Assembly: GCA_022578965.1 (NCBI GenBank)
Contig: MU400618.1
Location: 62,001 to 126,000, forward strand
Reading direction: 5' to 3'
From: Xylaria sp. FL1777
Lineage: Eukaryota; Ascomycota; Sordariomycetes; Xylariales; Xylariaceae
DNA: 64,000 bases
Shown: positions 11,632-21,758 of the stretch, one piece after another
How the letters are laid out: every line of letters starts with the position of its first letter
Numbering within the stretch: the first letter of the stretch is position 1
Program-made: the position numbers and the translations under genes
The notes under the pieces: model-generated
Told to the model about the DNA's origin: nothing
What the model saw: only the letters and a program-made list of their open reading frames with translations
The model's database searches: none

Positions 11632-13129
11632 TTATAGAGTCTTGGACTGAAGCTTCTTTAACCTCGTGGTTCCTTCGTATACACCTCGGTCGACCGCAGC
11701 CGCTACTGTCAGTGTGCCACCAAGCACGGCGCAGAGACCTGTAAGGAAACCTGCAAATGTCTTGGCTCGCTCCTCCCTATTAATCACCTTCATCGGTGAT
11801 ATATCCTAGAAAGTCTAGGGTCAGCATGGGTCTACCGTTACTAGCGCGCCGTTGTCACTTACGTAGGAGAAGAATACGCCTGGGATGCCGCCTCTTGCGT
11901 GCATGCGCTCTTCGTGGCCTTCAGCTCTGTCATCACCGCCATTCAAGCTTCGCTTGTGGCTCGTAACAGAGTACTGATGAGTCTCCATGCTACCGTCAAA
12001 ACCGCTCCCCAGACTGCCTAACCACACATTTTCATCCGTGGTTCGGTCGGATCCACTCGACTTAGACGAGGTCAGAGGCATGTACGCCGTAGGGACAACC
12101 TTGAGGAAATACATGAAGTTGAAATTGGGGTCATCAGTGGTCTGCTTAACCTCGTCGAGTGGGTTTAAGTGGTGATTCGTCCAGGGGCTGCTCTTAGCGT
12201 GCTTCTTGCCTACATCCTCAGGAAGCCGAGGACCGAACCGGAGCTGGTGGATTTCGTGCTCGAACGAATGTCTCACGGGGCTATCCCAGTAGTTTTTCAA
12301 GTCATGAACGTGCATGTTGCCGTTACTGAAACTCCGACCTGGGGCGAAATGGAAGTTTCCTATCACCTTATTGACACGAATGTCACCCTCAACGCGGCAG
12401 CCTTCATGCCTCTGTTCGTCTAGTTTTTCGGCATAGTGCTCGCGCTGGCATTGTTCAACACCCTCGCCCCTACCAAAAGCCCATGAAGCTTGCGCGTATG
12501 CCTCTCGTACTTCGTCACAAGTATTACAGCATCCTGGTTTCGTTGCGGTGGATGGTGCGGGCGCACTGTAGCAAGAACCGCAATAGTTGGGGTCGAGGTG
12601 ACTGGCCTCGTCGCTCGCAGCATGCCTACAACGATGGTTAACGCCGATGATCACGCGCAGTAGCGCAATTGCATCAAGGAGAGTTGACCTACAGCGCGAG
12701 TGCGGTAGTATCAATGACCCCTCCGCCTTGGGAGGCGGGCTGAAGCCTAACTTTTTTCACGCCATGTAAAACACCATGCTGCTGTTCGCCAGACACGTCC
12801 ATAACATCGAGGGTAAGGAGCTCGCAGGGTAGCTTCGGGAAGGTAACGTTCATGTGGATTTCCATACGTTCACCTACAGAAACTGTTAGCGAACTACCTA
12901 ACCAACTCGAGGGAAGGCCAGGAGAGGGAAACACACCCCGGCCCTTATCAACTATGAGTTCAGGATGTATGACGATCCTTCTGTAGTCGGACCATTCTCC
13001 CCAAGCAAGGTAGAGAACAACAATCACGGAGAGGATGGTGACGATGCCGCCGGACGTGGTGCGTATCCTTGCATCCTCAACCGTCTTAGTGAAGGCATCA
13101 AGCCTAGTGAACCTCGACTTGGGAGGCAT
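11632..13129 (-). CDS. ERV46: ER-Golgi COPII vesicle protein ERV46 (ERGIC3 family)
   Basis: Four exons: 13129-12937, 12873-12693, 12625-11863 and 11805-11632, coding for 436 aa. ERV46 pairs with ERV41 as a cargo-retrieval receptor cycling between ER and Golgi. Family blocks run in order: SRFTRLDAFTKTVEDARIRT at the N-terminus, a transmembrane segment at about residues 28-43, PELIVDKGRG joined over intron 1 to ERMEIHMNVTFPKLPCELL, LDVMDVSGEQQHG, a cysteine-rich lumenal patch (YCGSCY...CCNTCDEV), GNFHFAPGRSF, then GIPGVFFSY joined over intron 3 to DISPMKVINREERAKTF and a second transmembrane segment (FAGFLTGLCAVLGGTLTVAA). The tail ends RLKKLQSKTL. Donor 2 is GTAGGT, chosen because it restores frame and avoids an in-frame TAG. 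It is divergent from the GNAT gene 1.38 kb away. Confidence 0.93.
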
Positions 13130-14509
13130 GGCAGTTGACCCGGTGAGAGGCTGCTAATGGGAGTTTGTTACTCTCCGCGATCCAGGCGTCGCAGTGTGTG
13201 ACAGTAGGGTGTGGACGGCAGAATATGGCGACAGAAGAATGGCGAAGGGAACAGATCACCGTAAATGCGACATTAGATACAGGGAACGCGCGTGCATGAA
13301 GGCAATAGATAGATGAATAGCACCACGTCGACCCAACAGCTAGTCCACACCACGACGTCGGTCGGTAGTCAAGCAAGCAGGCAGGTCGTGTGACTAAAAA
13401 AAGGATCGACGTTTCAGCAATAAGAGGAATTGGTCGGTGTTGAAGCTGGCGAAGACAACTGGCTCATCGAGGCTACTCAAGCCTAGAGGGATCCCGGCTG
13501 AAGATAAACTATAGATACAGTGCAGACGGCACGAAAGGCCACCTTCACTTTCCAGGGATCAGCCAATCAATCCAGCCAATTGGGAGCTGGCTTGGACCTC
13601 CCTATGCTACTTAAACAGATCCCTGTTTTAGTACACGTACTCCGTACTTACCTATGTACAGACTATGTACTTGCTGTGCCCTTTTTATGCTTGCTTTTCT
13701 CCACGTGCTTTCGGTACTGTCCGAGGTCTCTACGAGGTCTAAAAAGATATGACTTACATATGTAGGCTTGGCGTATTGCGCAAGCACTCTTTCGATACCG
13801 GTAACGTGGACAGGGAGGACTATCTATATGTGCACACACTTTATATAGCTGTGCCATGTGCCTACGTTGTGATCTGTGTTTGCCCTCAATGTTATGACTC
13901 TCTATTGTGCTACTCCTCTTAACGCATTTGTTGGACCCTAACCTCTCTCCCTAGGTAGTATTACACGAAATGTTCCCATGCGAGTATTGTTACACTTGTC
14001 CACTCAATACACCCTACCGCCATCACCACTTTGAAACCAATTGGTTATGAATGAATATAAAACCTACAATGTGATGTTCTATATATCTAACTACATAGGT
14101 AACCTTAGGGGAATTCGAGTCATGTACTCCAATTAACGGGCTCACGCTGAGGTTATATTCCTTCTTTGCTTACATCGTGACTCACCCCGTTCTCTATAAA
14201 ATGGGCGACCTTACTCCATCATTATCAATTCTCGTGATAACTCTCAAACTCCTAACCATTCTCTGGTTTCTAAAGGCGTGTTCGTACACAAAAACCTGTC
14301 TAAGCGGATCACTCTCCTTGCCATAAGTTATAAGTTATCAGCAAGAACTCTTTCGACGAGACTACATAAAAATATCTGAAGATATCCTCACCACGCCTTG
14401 GATTTCTCACAATTAGTTTAGCCCAGATCAACCGCAGACGGTAAAACCCAACTCCCAGAAACAAAAGGCCTCAAACTCTCTTCAAAAAGTAAAATCCAAC
14501 CGCCCAAAA
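13130..14509. promoter_or_regulatory. divergent intergenic region, ERV46 / GNAT
   Basis: A 1.38 kb AT-rich spacer between divergent starts. Near 13630-13665 there are clustered CGTACTCCGTACTTACC-like words. No additional gene is apparent. Confidence 0.4.
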
Positions 14510-15239
14510 ATGGCATCTCAAACCCCCAAAGCACCATCACCTCCGACGGTAACCGACGGCTCGCAACACGCCTCCAGCAGCACAGCGCACACGATCCCCG
14601 CAAGCGCCATCCTAGCCACAGAGCGGTTCTACCTGCGGCGCTACGAAGCCTCGGACGCGGCGGCCATGGCGGCGGCGGCCAACGACCCGGAGGTGGCGCG
14701 GCACCTGCGGTCGCGGTTCCCGTCGCCGTACTCAGTAGCAGACGCGCGCGACTTCATCGCGCACTGCGCGTCGCTCGAGGCCCCCGCGCTGACCTTCGGC
14801 ATCTTCACGCCCGACGGCCAGCTCGCCGGCTCCATCGCCCTCGAGCCGCCCCGCGGCGACCCCATCTACGCCGGCACGCGCGAGCTCGGGTACTGGGGGG
14901 CCAGGAAGTTCTGGGGTCGCGGGAGTGAGTTGGTGCTTTTATCTTTTCTGTTTTTCTTTTGTTCCCTTACTATCGTTGGTTATTGACTGACTGACTGACT
15001 GACTGACTGTCCTAGTTATGAGCGAGGTCGTGCGAGAGCTCACACGGTGGGCCTTTGCTACGGTCCCTGATCTCCTGCGCATTGAGGCCACTGTTTTCGA
15101 ACCTAACAAGGCTAGCCAGCGTGTGCTGGAGAAAGCTGGGTTTGTTAAGGAGGGGACGCAGAGGCTGGCTGCTGTTAAGAATGGCAAGCAGATGGGCGAA
15201 GTCATGTTTGGGCTTATTCGGACTGATATAGAAGCTTAA
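14510..15239 (+). CDS. GNAT-family N-acetyltransferase (RimJ/RimL-like)
   Basis: Two exons, 14510-14924 and 15016-15239, giving 212 aa. The start at 14510 follows an A-rich leader (CCAAAAATGG). The protein has a Ser/Thr/Ala-rich N-terminus (about 35 residues) and then the GNAT fold: ATERFYLRRYEASDAAAMA, LAGSIALEP, ELGYWGARKFWGRG joined to IMSEVVRELTRWAFATV (the acetyl-CoA pyrophosphate-loop region), then RIEATVFEPNKASQRVLEKA and GFVKEGTQR, the classic RimJ/RimL C-terminal signature. The acceptor substrate (small molecule or protein N-terminus) cannot be told from sequence. The 91-nt intron ends in six GACT repeats right before the acceptor (see findings). Confidence 0.9.
14985..15008 (+). repeat. 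(GACT)6 microsatellite at a 3' splice site
   Basis: Six perfect GACT units end seven bases before the exon 2 boundary of the GNAT gene. In the transcript this gives five overlapping copies of ACTGAC, which fits the fungal branch-point consensus RCTRAC. Confidence 0.95.
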
Positions 15240-15686
15240 GACTTGTTTTACTGAGCTCGCGAGGGTGCGAAAGTGTGTTGCCACGGCTTCGCTTGCTGGG
15301 CTTCCATAAAGAATCTGTGACTGTGTTACGAGACAGTATACTATAGATTCTATAAAAATACATTAACATATATATATTGTGCGGGCTTTAGGTCAGATAG
15401 ACTATCTAGGAAGAGTAATGTTTTTGATTAGTAGAAATGATTAAGTATTACTAGCAAGGGACATGATTATCCAACGGCATTCTAATCTAGGTCGCTTGGT
15501 ATATATAGAGAGAAGCCATATATACTAACTGCATAATGACCACGTCCACTCACGAAGCCCTCCTGCCAAACTTCTTCGTCCACCGAGCGTCAATATCAGA
15601 CAAGAAAACGGCCCTCTTCATTTCTCCTAAATCTAAATGGGCCACTTCTAGGTTACCGCAATCCGGGCGTTTTACTATATCTATAG
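15240..15686. other. convergent intergenic region, GNAT / trehalase
   Basis: A 447 bp AT-rich spacer between two convergent 3' ends. No gene is seen, and it presumably holds both 3' UTRs and polyadenylation signals. Confidence 0.5.
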
Positions 15687-18191
15687 TTAGTAAGAAATGA
15701 CAACACAATTCTTAGAAGCGAGTAACCCACGATTGTTACCAAAGGTGTCCACGGCCCAGATGAGCACGCCGTTCGACCACCCGAATCCCTCCACAACTTC
15801 GTACTCGCCACCACCACCGGCCACGTTGATCGATTCGTCTGAGTATTTCTCAAAAATGATTCCTTGCGCCTCGGGGTCCTCAACCTCGCCGAGACGGGGT
15901 AACTCGTTGGTGGAACCGCCTGTTGCCCGCCATGTACAGAACGTGCTGTCGAGATAGCGCTGCGCCAATGAAAGAGCCAATTCCTGAGTCTCGATATAGT
16001 ACGGGTCCTCTTTCCCGAAGGTCGGTGGTGTGTTGAGTAGGCCCTTCATTATAGCGTACATAAGTGGTGGCCAAACATTCGGCTGGTCCCATCTAGTCTA
16101 ACAGTTAGTATTTGTCTTTTGTTATGTGTGGCGGTTTTTATCGAAGCGTAGACATAGAGGTCAAAATTATTGGCTTTTCGCTCTCGCTGCCAGGATAGGG
16201 AGGAGTAAATATGATGTGTTTCTTACTGTTGGCCTGTTTGGAGATCTGTTGCAGCAATACCGCCGGCCTTCTCTGACAAGAGGTCTGCGACGCGTTTGTA
16301 GGTGTTTCTGACTGCGAGTGGATTGTTCTTCAGCTGACTAGGCGCGGCACCGAGCCAAAAAGGGTAGTATTGCGCAGCATCGAAGGAGACCTGATAGCCA
16401 TCAGGAGCGTCCGCCTTTTGTGCCTCTGTCGTATCATTGTCTGCAAGGATATACAAATTTTGCGCCTTGGATGTCAAGTTGTAGTCAAAATAGCTGCCGT
16501 ACTTGTCATTCCACATTAATTCAAACATGGAAGCAGATCGATTTTTTGCTAGCTCTTCAAACTCAGCGGCTGCAGCGTCGTCGCCAGCGTCTCTTAGGTA
16601 GGCTGCGATAGCGATCTCGTTAGCATATAGTATAGAGTTCACATCGACCCCTATCACGTTCACCGTGTTGAGAGACCGCAATGGAAAATAAACGTCATTT
16701 ATAGCGTCGGACGGGTTTGCAATCCAACGGCTGCTATAATCCCAACCTGACTCGGCTCCGGAGGCCAGATTTGCATATAGATCGGCCTTCTCAGAGTCGT
16801 TGAGAGCATGTGTCTCTGGGTAGATGATACCTGACTGAGCGTAATATGAATGATTGTTTGCAGTGACCCAATCTTCACTATACGATTCAGGTCGGGGCTC
16901 TGAGTTCAGAACCGCGTAGCTATTATAATCGAAAGGTTAGAGAGTAACTTTACACTTTCTTCGGATACTTGGAAACGACTCACTGAGCCAAAGAATGAGT
17001 GCAGCCATCTACAATGAGCTGAATAGTCCGGTTCGTCATCCAGAAGTTGTGCTCCTTGATCAGAAGTGGCAAGGCGCGATCCAAGATACTTGTGTCGTTC
17101 GTATAATCAACATATGTCTTGACCACTACAACAATTGCGGTTAGTTGTCAAATTTTCAGTAGTTTGCGGGTGCTGTGAAAGCGTGCTCTAGCTCGAGAAG
17201 AAACGTTGGTACTCCTGATGTGGCCAAATGAAGGAGAAAACGAGTCGAGAATTCCTTACTCTGCGTTAGGACCGGGGGCTGAGATCGATTTAGATAGTAG
17301 ATCCTAGCACCGTTGGGAACAAAGCCAAATTGTTCGACAAAATCAAGAAAGTTCTCGATTATGTTCCTAATCGTTGGGTCAGATATTCTGTAGATGCTCA
17401 TGGTCATACATCCATGATACTGCGTACCGTGAAATTTCAGTGAAGCTACCCCCCGTTCGCAACAGGCCCTCCAAGATCCAGAAAGAGTCCCAGTAGTAGG
17501 GCTCTCGGAAGCGACCTCCGGCGACGACGACTTCGTAATAAAGAGTCAGCAACTATTGTCCTTAATGAAGACTGCAGCGGTCACGAGGAGAGAGCCCCCG
17601 ATATTTGCCTCTGGCGTGGAGGGAAATCGGTGAATGGTACTTACAGGTGCGATTTATAGGGATGTAACTATTGACGCAACCATCACAACTCTCACCCCCA
17701 ATATACTTTCTCGTCAAGTCTGGCCAAATGTCAATGACCTTCTCCACAAACTGCTTAATCACAGAATCTTCGATCCCATCGAGGAAGACAGGATCTGTCT
17801 TTAATTGATCGGCAGGGACGGCTTCGAGCTCTGAACCGGCCTCTCCAAAGTACGTGGACAGAAAATCATGTAGTTCCGTATTGTTGCTGAGTGGTTTGGC
17901 CAACTTTTCGAAAGCCGCTAAAACCTGATCTAGGGGTACCTTTGTCGGCCTGTAATCGTGTTAGCGAGCCGGAATTGGCGTCGGTTTAGGAGTAGTAGGA
18001 TGTCATTCTCACAGGTCTACGAATGTCTTTGAGTCGGAGAACGGTCTAGCTAACTCGACCTGTTTAAGGAGCTCTCCCCTGCAGTATATAGGTGAATCAC
18101 AGGGCGTGAAGGTCGAGCCGTTCTGGAAGAGTGCCCTTGCTGGCGAGATGCCGGCAAGAAGCACGGCGGCAGTGACAGCAAGACGCTTCAT
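15687..18191 (-). CDS. secreted trehalase, glycoside hydrolase family 37
   Basis: Seven exons proposed: 18191-18013, 17949-17645, 17530-17428, 17387-17260, 17125-16984, 16919-16227 and 16092-15687, coding for 651 aa. The enzyme splits alpha,alpha-trehalose into two glucoses. A cleavable signal peptide is evident (basic MKR, hydrophobic core, small residues near residue 20), so it acts outside the plasma membrane. GH37 signatures: AGGRFREPYYWDSFW (signature 1), GFVPNGARIYYLNRSQPP, KEHNFWMTNR, EPRPESYSEDW, QWDQPNVWPP (signature 2, across intron 6) and a C-terminal GGGGEYEVVEGFGWSNGV. Several N-x-S/T sequons suit a secreted glycoprotein. Exon 3 to 4 requires a 40-nt intron, shorter than the others; that junction is the weakest part of the model. 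Confidence 0.92.
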
Positions 18192-20061
18192 TGGTGCCGT
18201 ATAACGAATACAATGATTGACGAGTGGGGGGTTGTCGCCAGCAGACGGAAAGGGCTGGTATTGCAGACACGAGGATATGATAGACAGAGAGAGCGAGGGG
18301 TGCTGAGGGAGAATACAAAGAAAAAAAAAAACATAGATGGACTGACAAGATGTGATTAATTACATCATGAGCAATTCATAACTGCATCGCAGGTACTCGG
18401 TAATTCCGCGCAATTGCTAGGTCCTACTCATACACAGCAGTACAAATTATGTTAAGTTATGTTATGGATAACCTGCCTAACTTCATTCAGGTACAGATCT
18501 TCCCAATTGCCCGGGTCCCGGGGGGAGGTTACAGTCCTGTTGCGCAGTATTGCCCGCGACAGAACATGCCATTTCAAATGACCTTGTTTCCATGTTTGTT
18601 ACCTGCCGACTACGTCAATGGTCATATGCAGGTGATCCCCGGGTCCCTCGTGGCTTGTGGGAACATGACGCGACTCCTTAGCGTGGCAACGATACGTCTG
18701 TCTACCTGTAAGGTTATTACAGTACCTAACGCTACTGTAGGTACCTATACTACACTGCTGAAAAAGACAATCATTTTCCCTCCTACATACGTTCTCACAT
18801 AGCGTGCATACTTTGTTTGCTCAAGCCTGTCTGATGGATTTTGTAGTGGAATTGGATAGGCTGGGCAAGCTGGGGTTGCACTTACATTACGTCCCAGGCA
18901 TAGTCAGCAAGTGGGGAAAGAAGGACGAGAGCACGAGAAAGAGCGAATAAGAGCAACTAGAAGCGAGTTAACGAACTACCTAAGGTAGGTATACTAGTTA
19001 CCTAAGTAGAATAAGAATCATGGGGAAGGCGAGAGGACCTGCTTGAGTGTGGGGAGGTTGGGGAAATGCGGCTGAAGATTGGTAGGTATGGGGGTTCTGT
19101 CTATTACTTAAGTCATGATGTGACTGGGCTAGCATCGTGATCCTTCAAATTTATCATCAATCTCATCCCCGAGAGAATAAGATCCAGATTACTTTATAAT
19201 GTTATTTATTTGTTATACAAACCCGGGTCACATTTGTACCTTGATAAGAATCCTTTTATGTCACGCGGCTTTGTTTAGCGGTCCGAACCTCTGGCTATTA
19301 CGTACTATCTTATATTGCCTAGCTGAGATCTCCATGCAAGACCTTTATCTAACCTACTGCGCAGTAGATCTTGATTGATTACTTAATCGGCAACCAAATC
19401 AGAGTGATACAACAGTTGACGGCTGTTATGCAATTTCCTATTGTTAGCTAAAGTTCTAGCGAGTATTCGCCCAAGAGGCAAGGAGTATTGACATCAACGC
19501 CTCATGGATGTACACTGCCTAAGCTCACATATTAGAGATTTTAAGAATTTTAGCTTTGGATTTATATACTCGCACAACTAGAGTGCCCGCACTTATCCCA
19601 AGAATTCGAACAACTTTATGTTACAAATAAGATGCCCTTTGGTTTCGCATTCTACCATCTTAAGATGGGAGGGACTCAGTCAACTCAAGATTAATAGTAG
19701 TGATCAGTAAAACGCCAGCTAAGTCAACTTAGGTTTGGAGGCGCCTATGCGCCATCTAGGCGGGTTCTTTTTTATTAGTATTAGATGAACGGACGACCAT
19801 GATCGTGAACTGTTGATCTTTAAGGATGTTAAGCAGACACTTTATGAGGGGGCATGCCTAGAAACCACTACTATTTGCAGCCCCGCCTACACTCCGCGCG
19901 GTGTGAATAACACTTACCACAAGATTTGTGCCTAAACTGGGGGCTAGAAGGGGCCGAGATACTATGCGCCGACAAACAGAGATTAACGATCATCTAGTCT
20001 TTGTATTACAGCAGGAAAGTTAATGATACAACTCCCGGCTGAGTCTATGCCCCTCGTACTC
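18192..20061. other. intergenic, upstream of trehalase
   Basis: A 1.87 kb spacer between the trehalase start and the PUP1 stop, both on the minus strand. An A-tract lies near 18318-18331 and TAGGTA words around 18960-19010. A 117-codon plus-strand frame at 18449-18802 has no similarity I recognise. I see no gene. Confidence 0.5.
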
Positions 20062-20937
20062 TCACGGGTCAATGTCCATTGTTTCCTCGCCTGTTGCTTC
20101 CAGCTCGTGGACACTGACGTACTTGCCAATGTCATCCTTCGTAATGATTTTCTCGTTTAGTACCGCGGTAGTACCGCGCTTGAACTTGTAGTTCTTCAAC
20201 TTCTGGCTACGTTCATTGGGTTTCACAAATCCGCGATGTAATGTGGTCTTGTCGGGTGTGATGACGGCCATGTCGACATTAGATCCCGAACCCAGGTCGT
20301 TGAAGATACCAGCTTGGATAGCCAGCGAGCAGAGGTTCATGGCATCCTCCTTAGTACAGTTAGGCTTCCACTGGGATTCGAAGACAGACATGGCGGCCAG
20401 GGAGCCAGAGCCCATGGTAACGTAAGGAAGCTTGTCGGTACTGCCATGCGCGTGAACAGTAAAGAGATGAGTTCCTGTAGGGTCGACACCAGCAACGACT
20501 AGATATGCTCCGATGTGGCCCTGGTAGCGGAATAGGTGTTGTTTGAGGAGGGTCATGCAAGTAACGACGCGAGGTTTGCGACCGGTCGAGAGAGAGTGCA
20601 GCTCGAGCTGGGAGGAGATGAGGGCTGTGGTGAATTCAGTGTCGGCGGCGGTACCGGCGCCAGCACACCAAATCTGGGGAGAAATGTAATGAAGCTTCTC
20701 GCAGTTCTTATCGGCGACGATGGGGCCGCTCGTGGCTCGGGTATCGGCTGCAATCTAGAGAACTTACGTCAGAGGGGAAATGGCGAAGAGGAGTCTGAAG
20801 CAGAAACTCACCACAACGCCGCCATCGTATATACATCCGACGATGGTGGTTCCTGTGCTAGTGGCTTTGGGCAAAGGTACGCCTCGAGCGTGTAGAGCCG
20901 CATTGCGGTTGTAGTTTGAGAAATCGAAGCCAGGCAT
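20062..20937 (-). CDS. PUP1: 20S proteasome beta-2 subunit (trypsin-like catalytic subunit)
   Basis: Two exons, 20937-20812 and 20754-20062, coding for 272 aa. This is the catalytic beta-2 subunit of the 20S core. A 29-residue propeptide ends TSTG, and processing would expose Thr30 of TTIVG as the nucleophile. The core then reads [20 protein letters not shown] (catalytic Asp and Lys), [27 protein letters not shown] and [14 protein letters not shown]. The C-terminal arm, which wraps around beta-3, ends in an acidic tail (EETMDIDP). The first intron is 57 nt. I looked for the yeast Rpn4 site (GGTGGCAAA) in the 821 bp divergent region shared with NUP159 and did not see it. Confidence 0.96.
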
Positions 20938-21758
20938 ACTGGCGTTATCGAGTTATGGCGAAAATCGGCGATCAAGAGGCTCTGATCAAGAGTTTATTGT
21001 CGGCAAGCTGTGCGAGGTGTGAAGAGAGGGTTTTGCCGGTGTGGTTGGTTAGAAGAAGTGAACGATGCCTATGTAGTATATGCGTGTGTCGTTTGATGCT
21101 TGATATGAGAGCGAGCTTACGACCAAGAGCTAGCTGCCTTGTCCTCCAAGCTACCTACTCTCCCCTTCGATTGGACCGTAGCTCGATGTGGACGGAGTAT
21201 ATGCTCCACATATACGTATAAAAGAGACCCAGTTTGATGAATGTAGTGTAGCTTCAGGTATCTTTAGCTTGAAATAAGCATGAATTATAATGAATATACT
21301 GATCTATACATTCTACATAACTCAGCTTTGTACTACTATACCTGCAGAAACAGGAAGCTACATGTACCTCTACTAGACTACTGGGTACCTCACAGCGGCT
21401 CTGCCTGGAATGACTAGGATTAGGTACCTCTAGGTAGTAAGTTCTACATACATTTTTACTGCAGCTGCTTTTAGCCATCACCGCTCTTAGTCGCGTCTTG
21501 AAATCCCACACCACGGCGATGATCATAGCTGATAGCTTGTCTTTTACCAGACACCGCTGTGTATCCCTCCCCGTCGCATCATTCCGAGAAAGACACCTTA
21601 ATCGTGTAGTAATAATACGACCATCACGATTGCTGCAACAGCTCTAGCCGAAAGCTAGCATCTTCATCTTGTCTTACTATCTTCTTTTCACTACTACCAT
21701 AACTTTGTATATGCTTACCTAGACTGCGCTGCTGGGGGCACCTCTCCTAGCTGCCGCC
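20938..21758. promoter_or_regulatory. divergent promoter region, PUP1 / NUP159
   Basis: An 821 bp spacer between divergent ATG codons of two conserved genes. It contains TAGGTACC-type words (21385-21440) and pyrimidine-rich tracts toward NUP159. No specific factor site was assigned. Confidence 0.4.

Noticed and set aside
18449..18802. 117-codon plus-strand open frame upstream of trehalase
   Set aside because: No similarity, no codon bias, and it runs through TAGGTACC-type spacer DNA.
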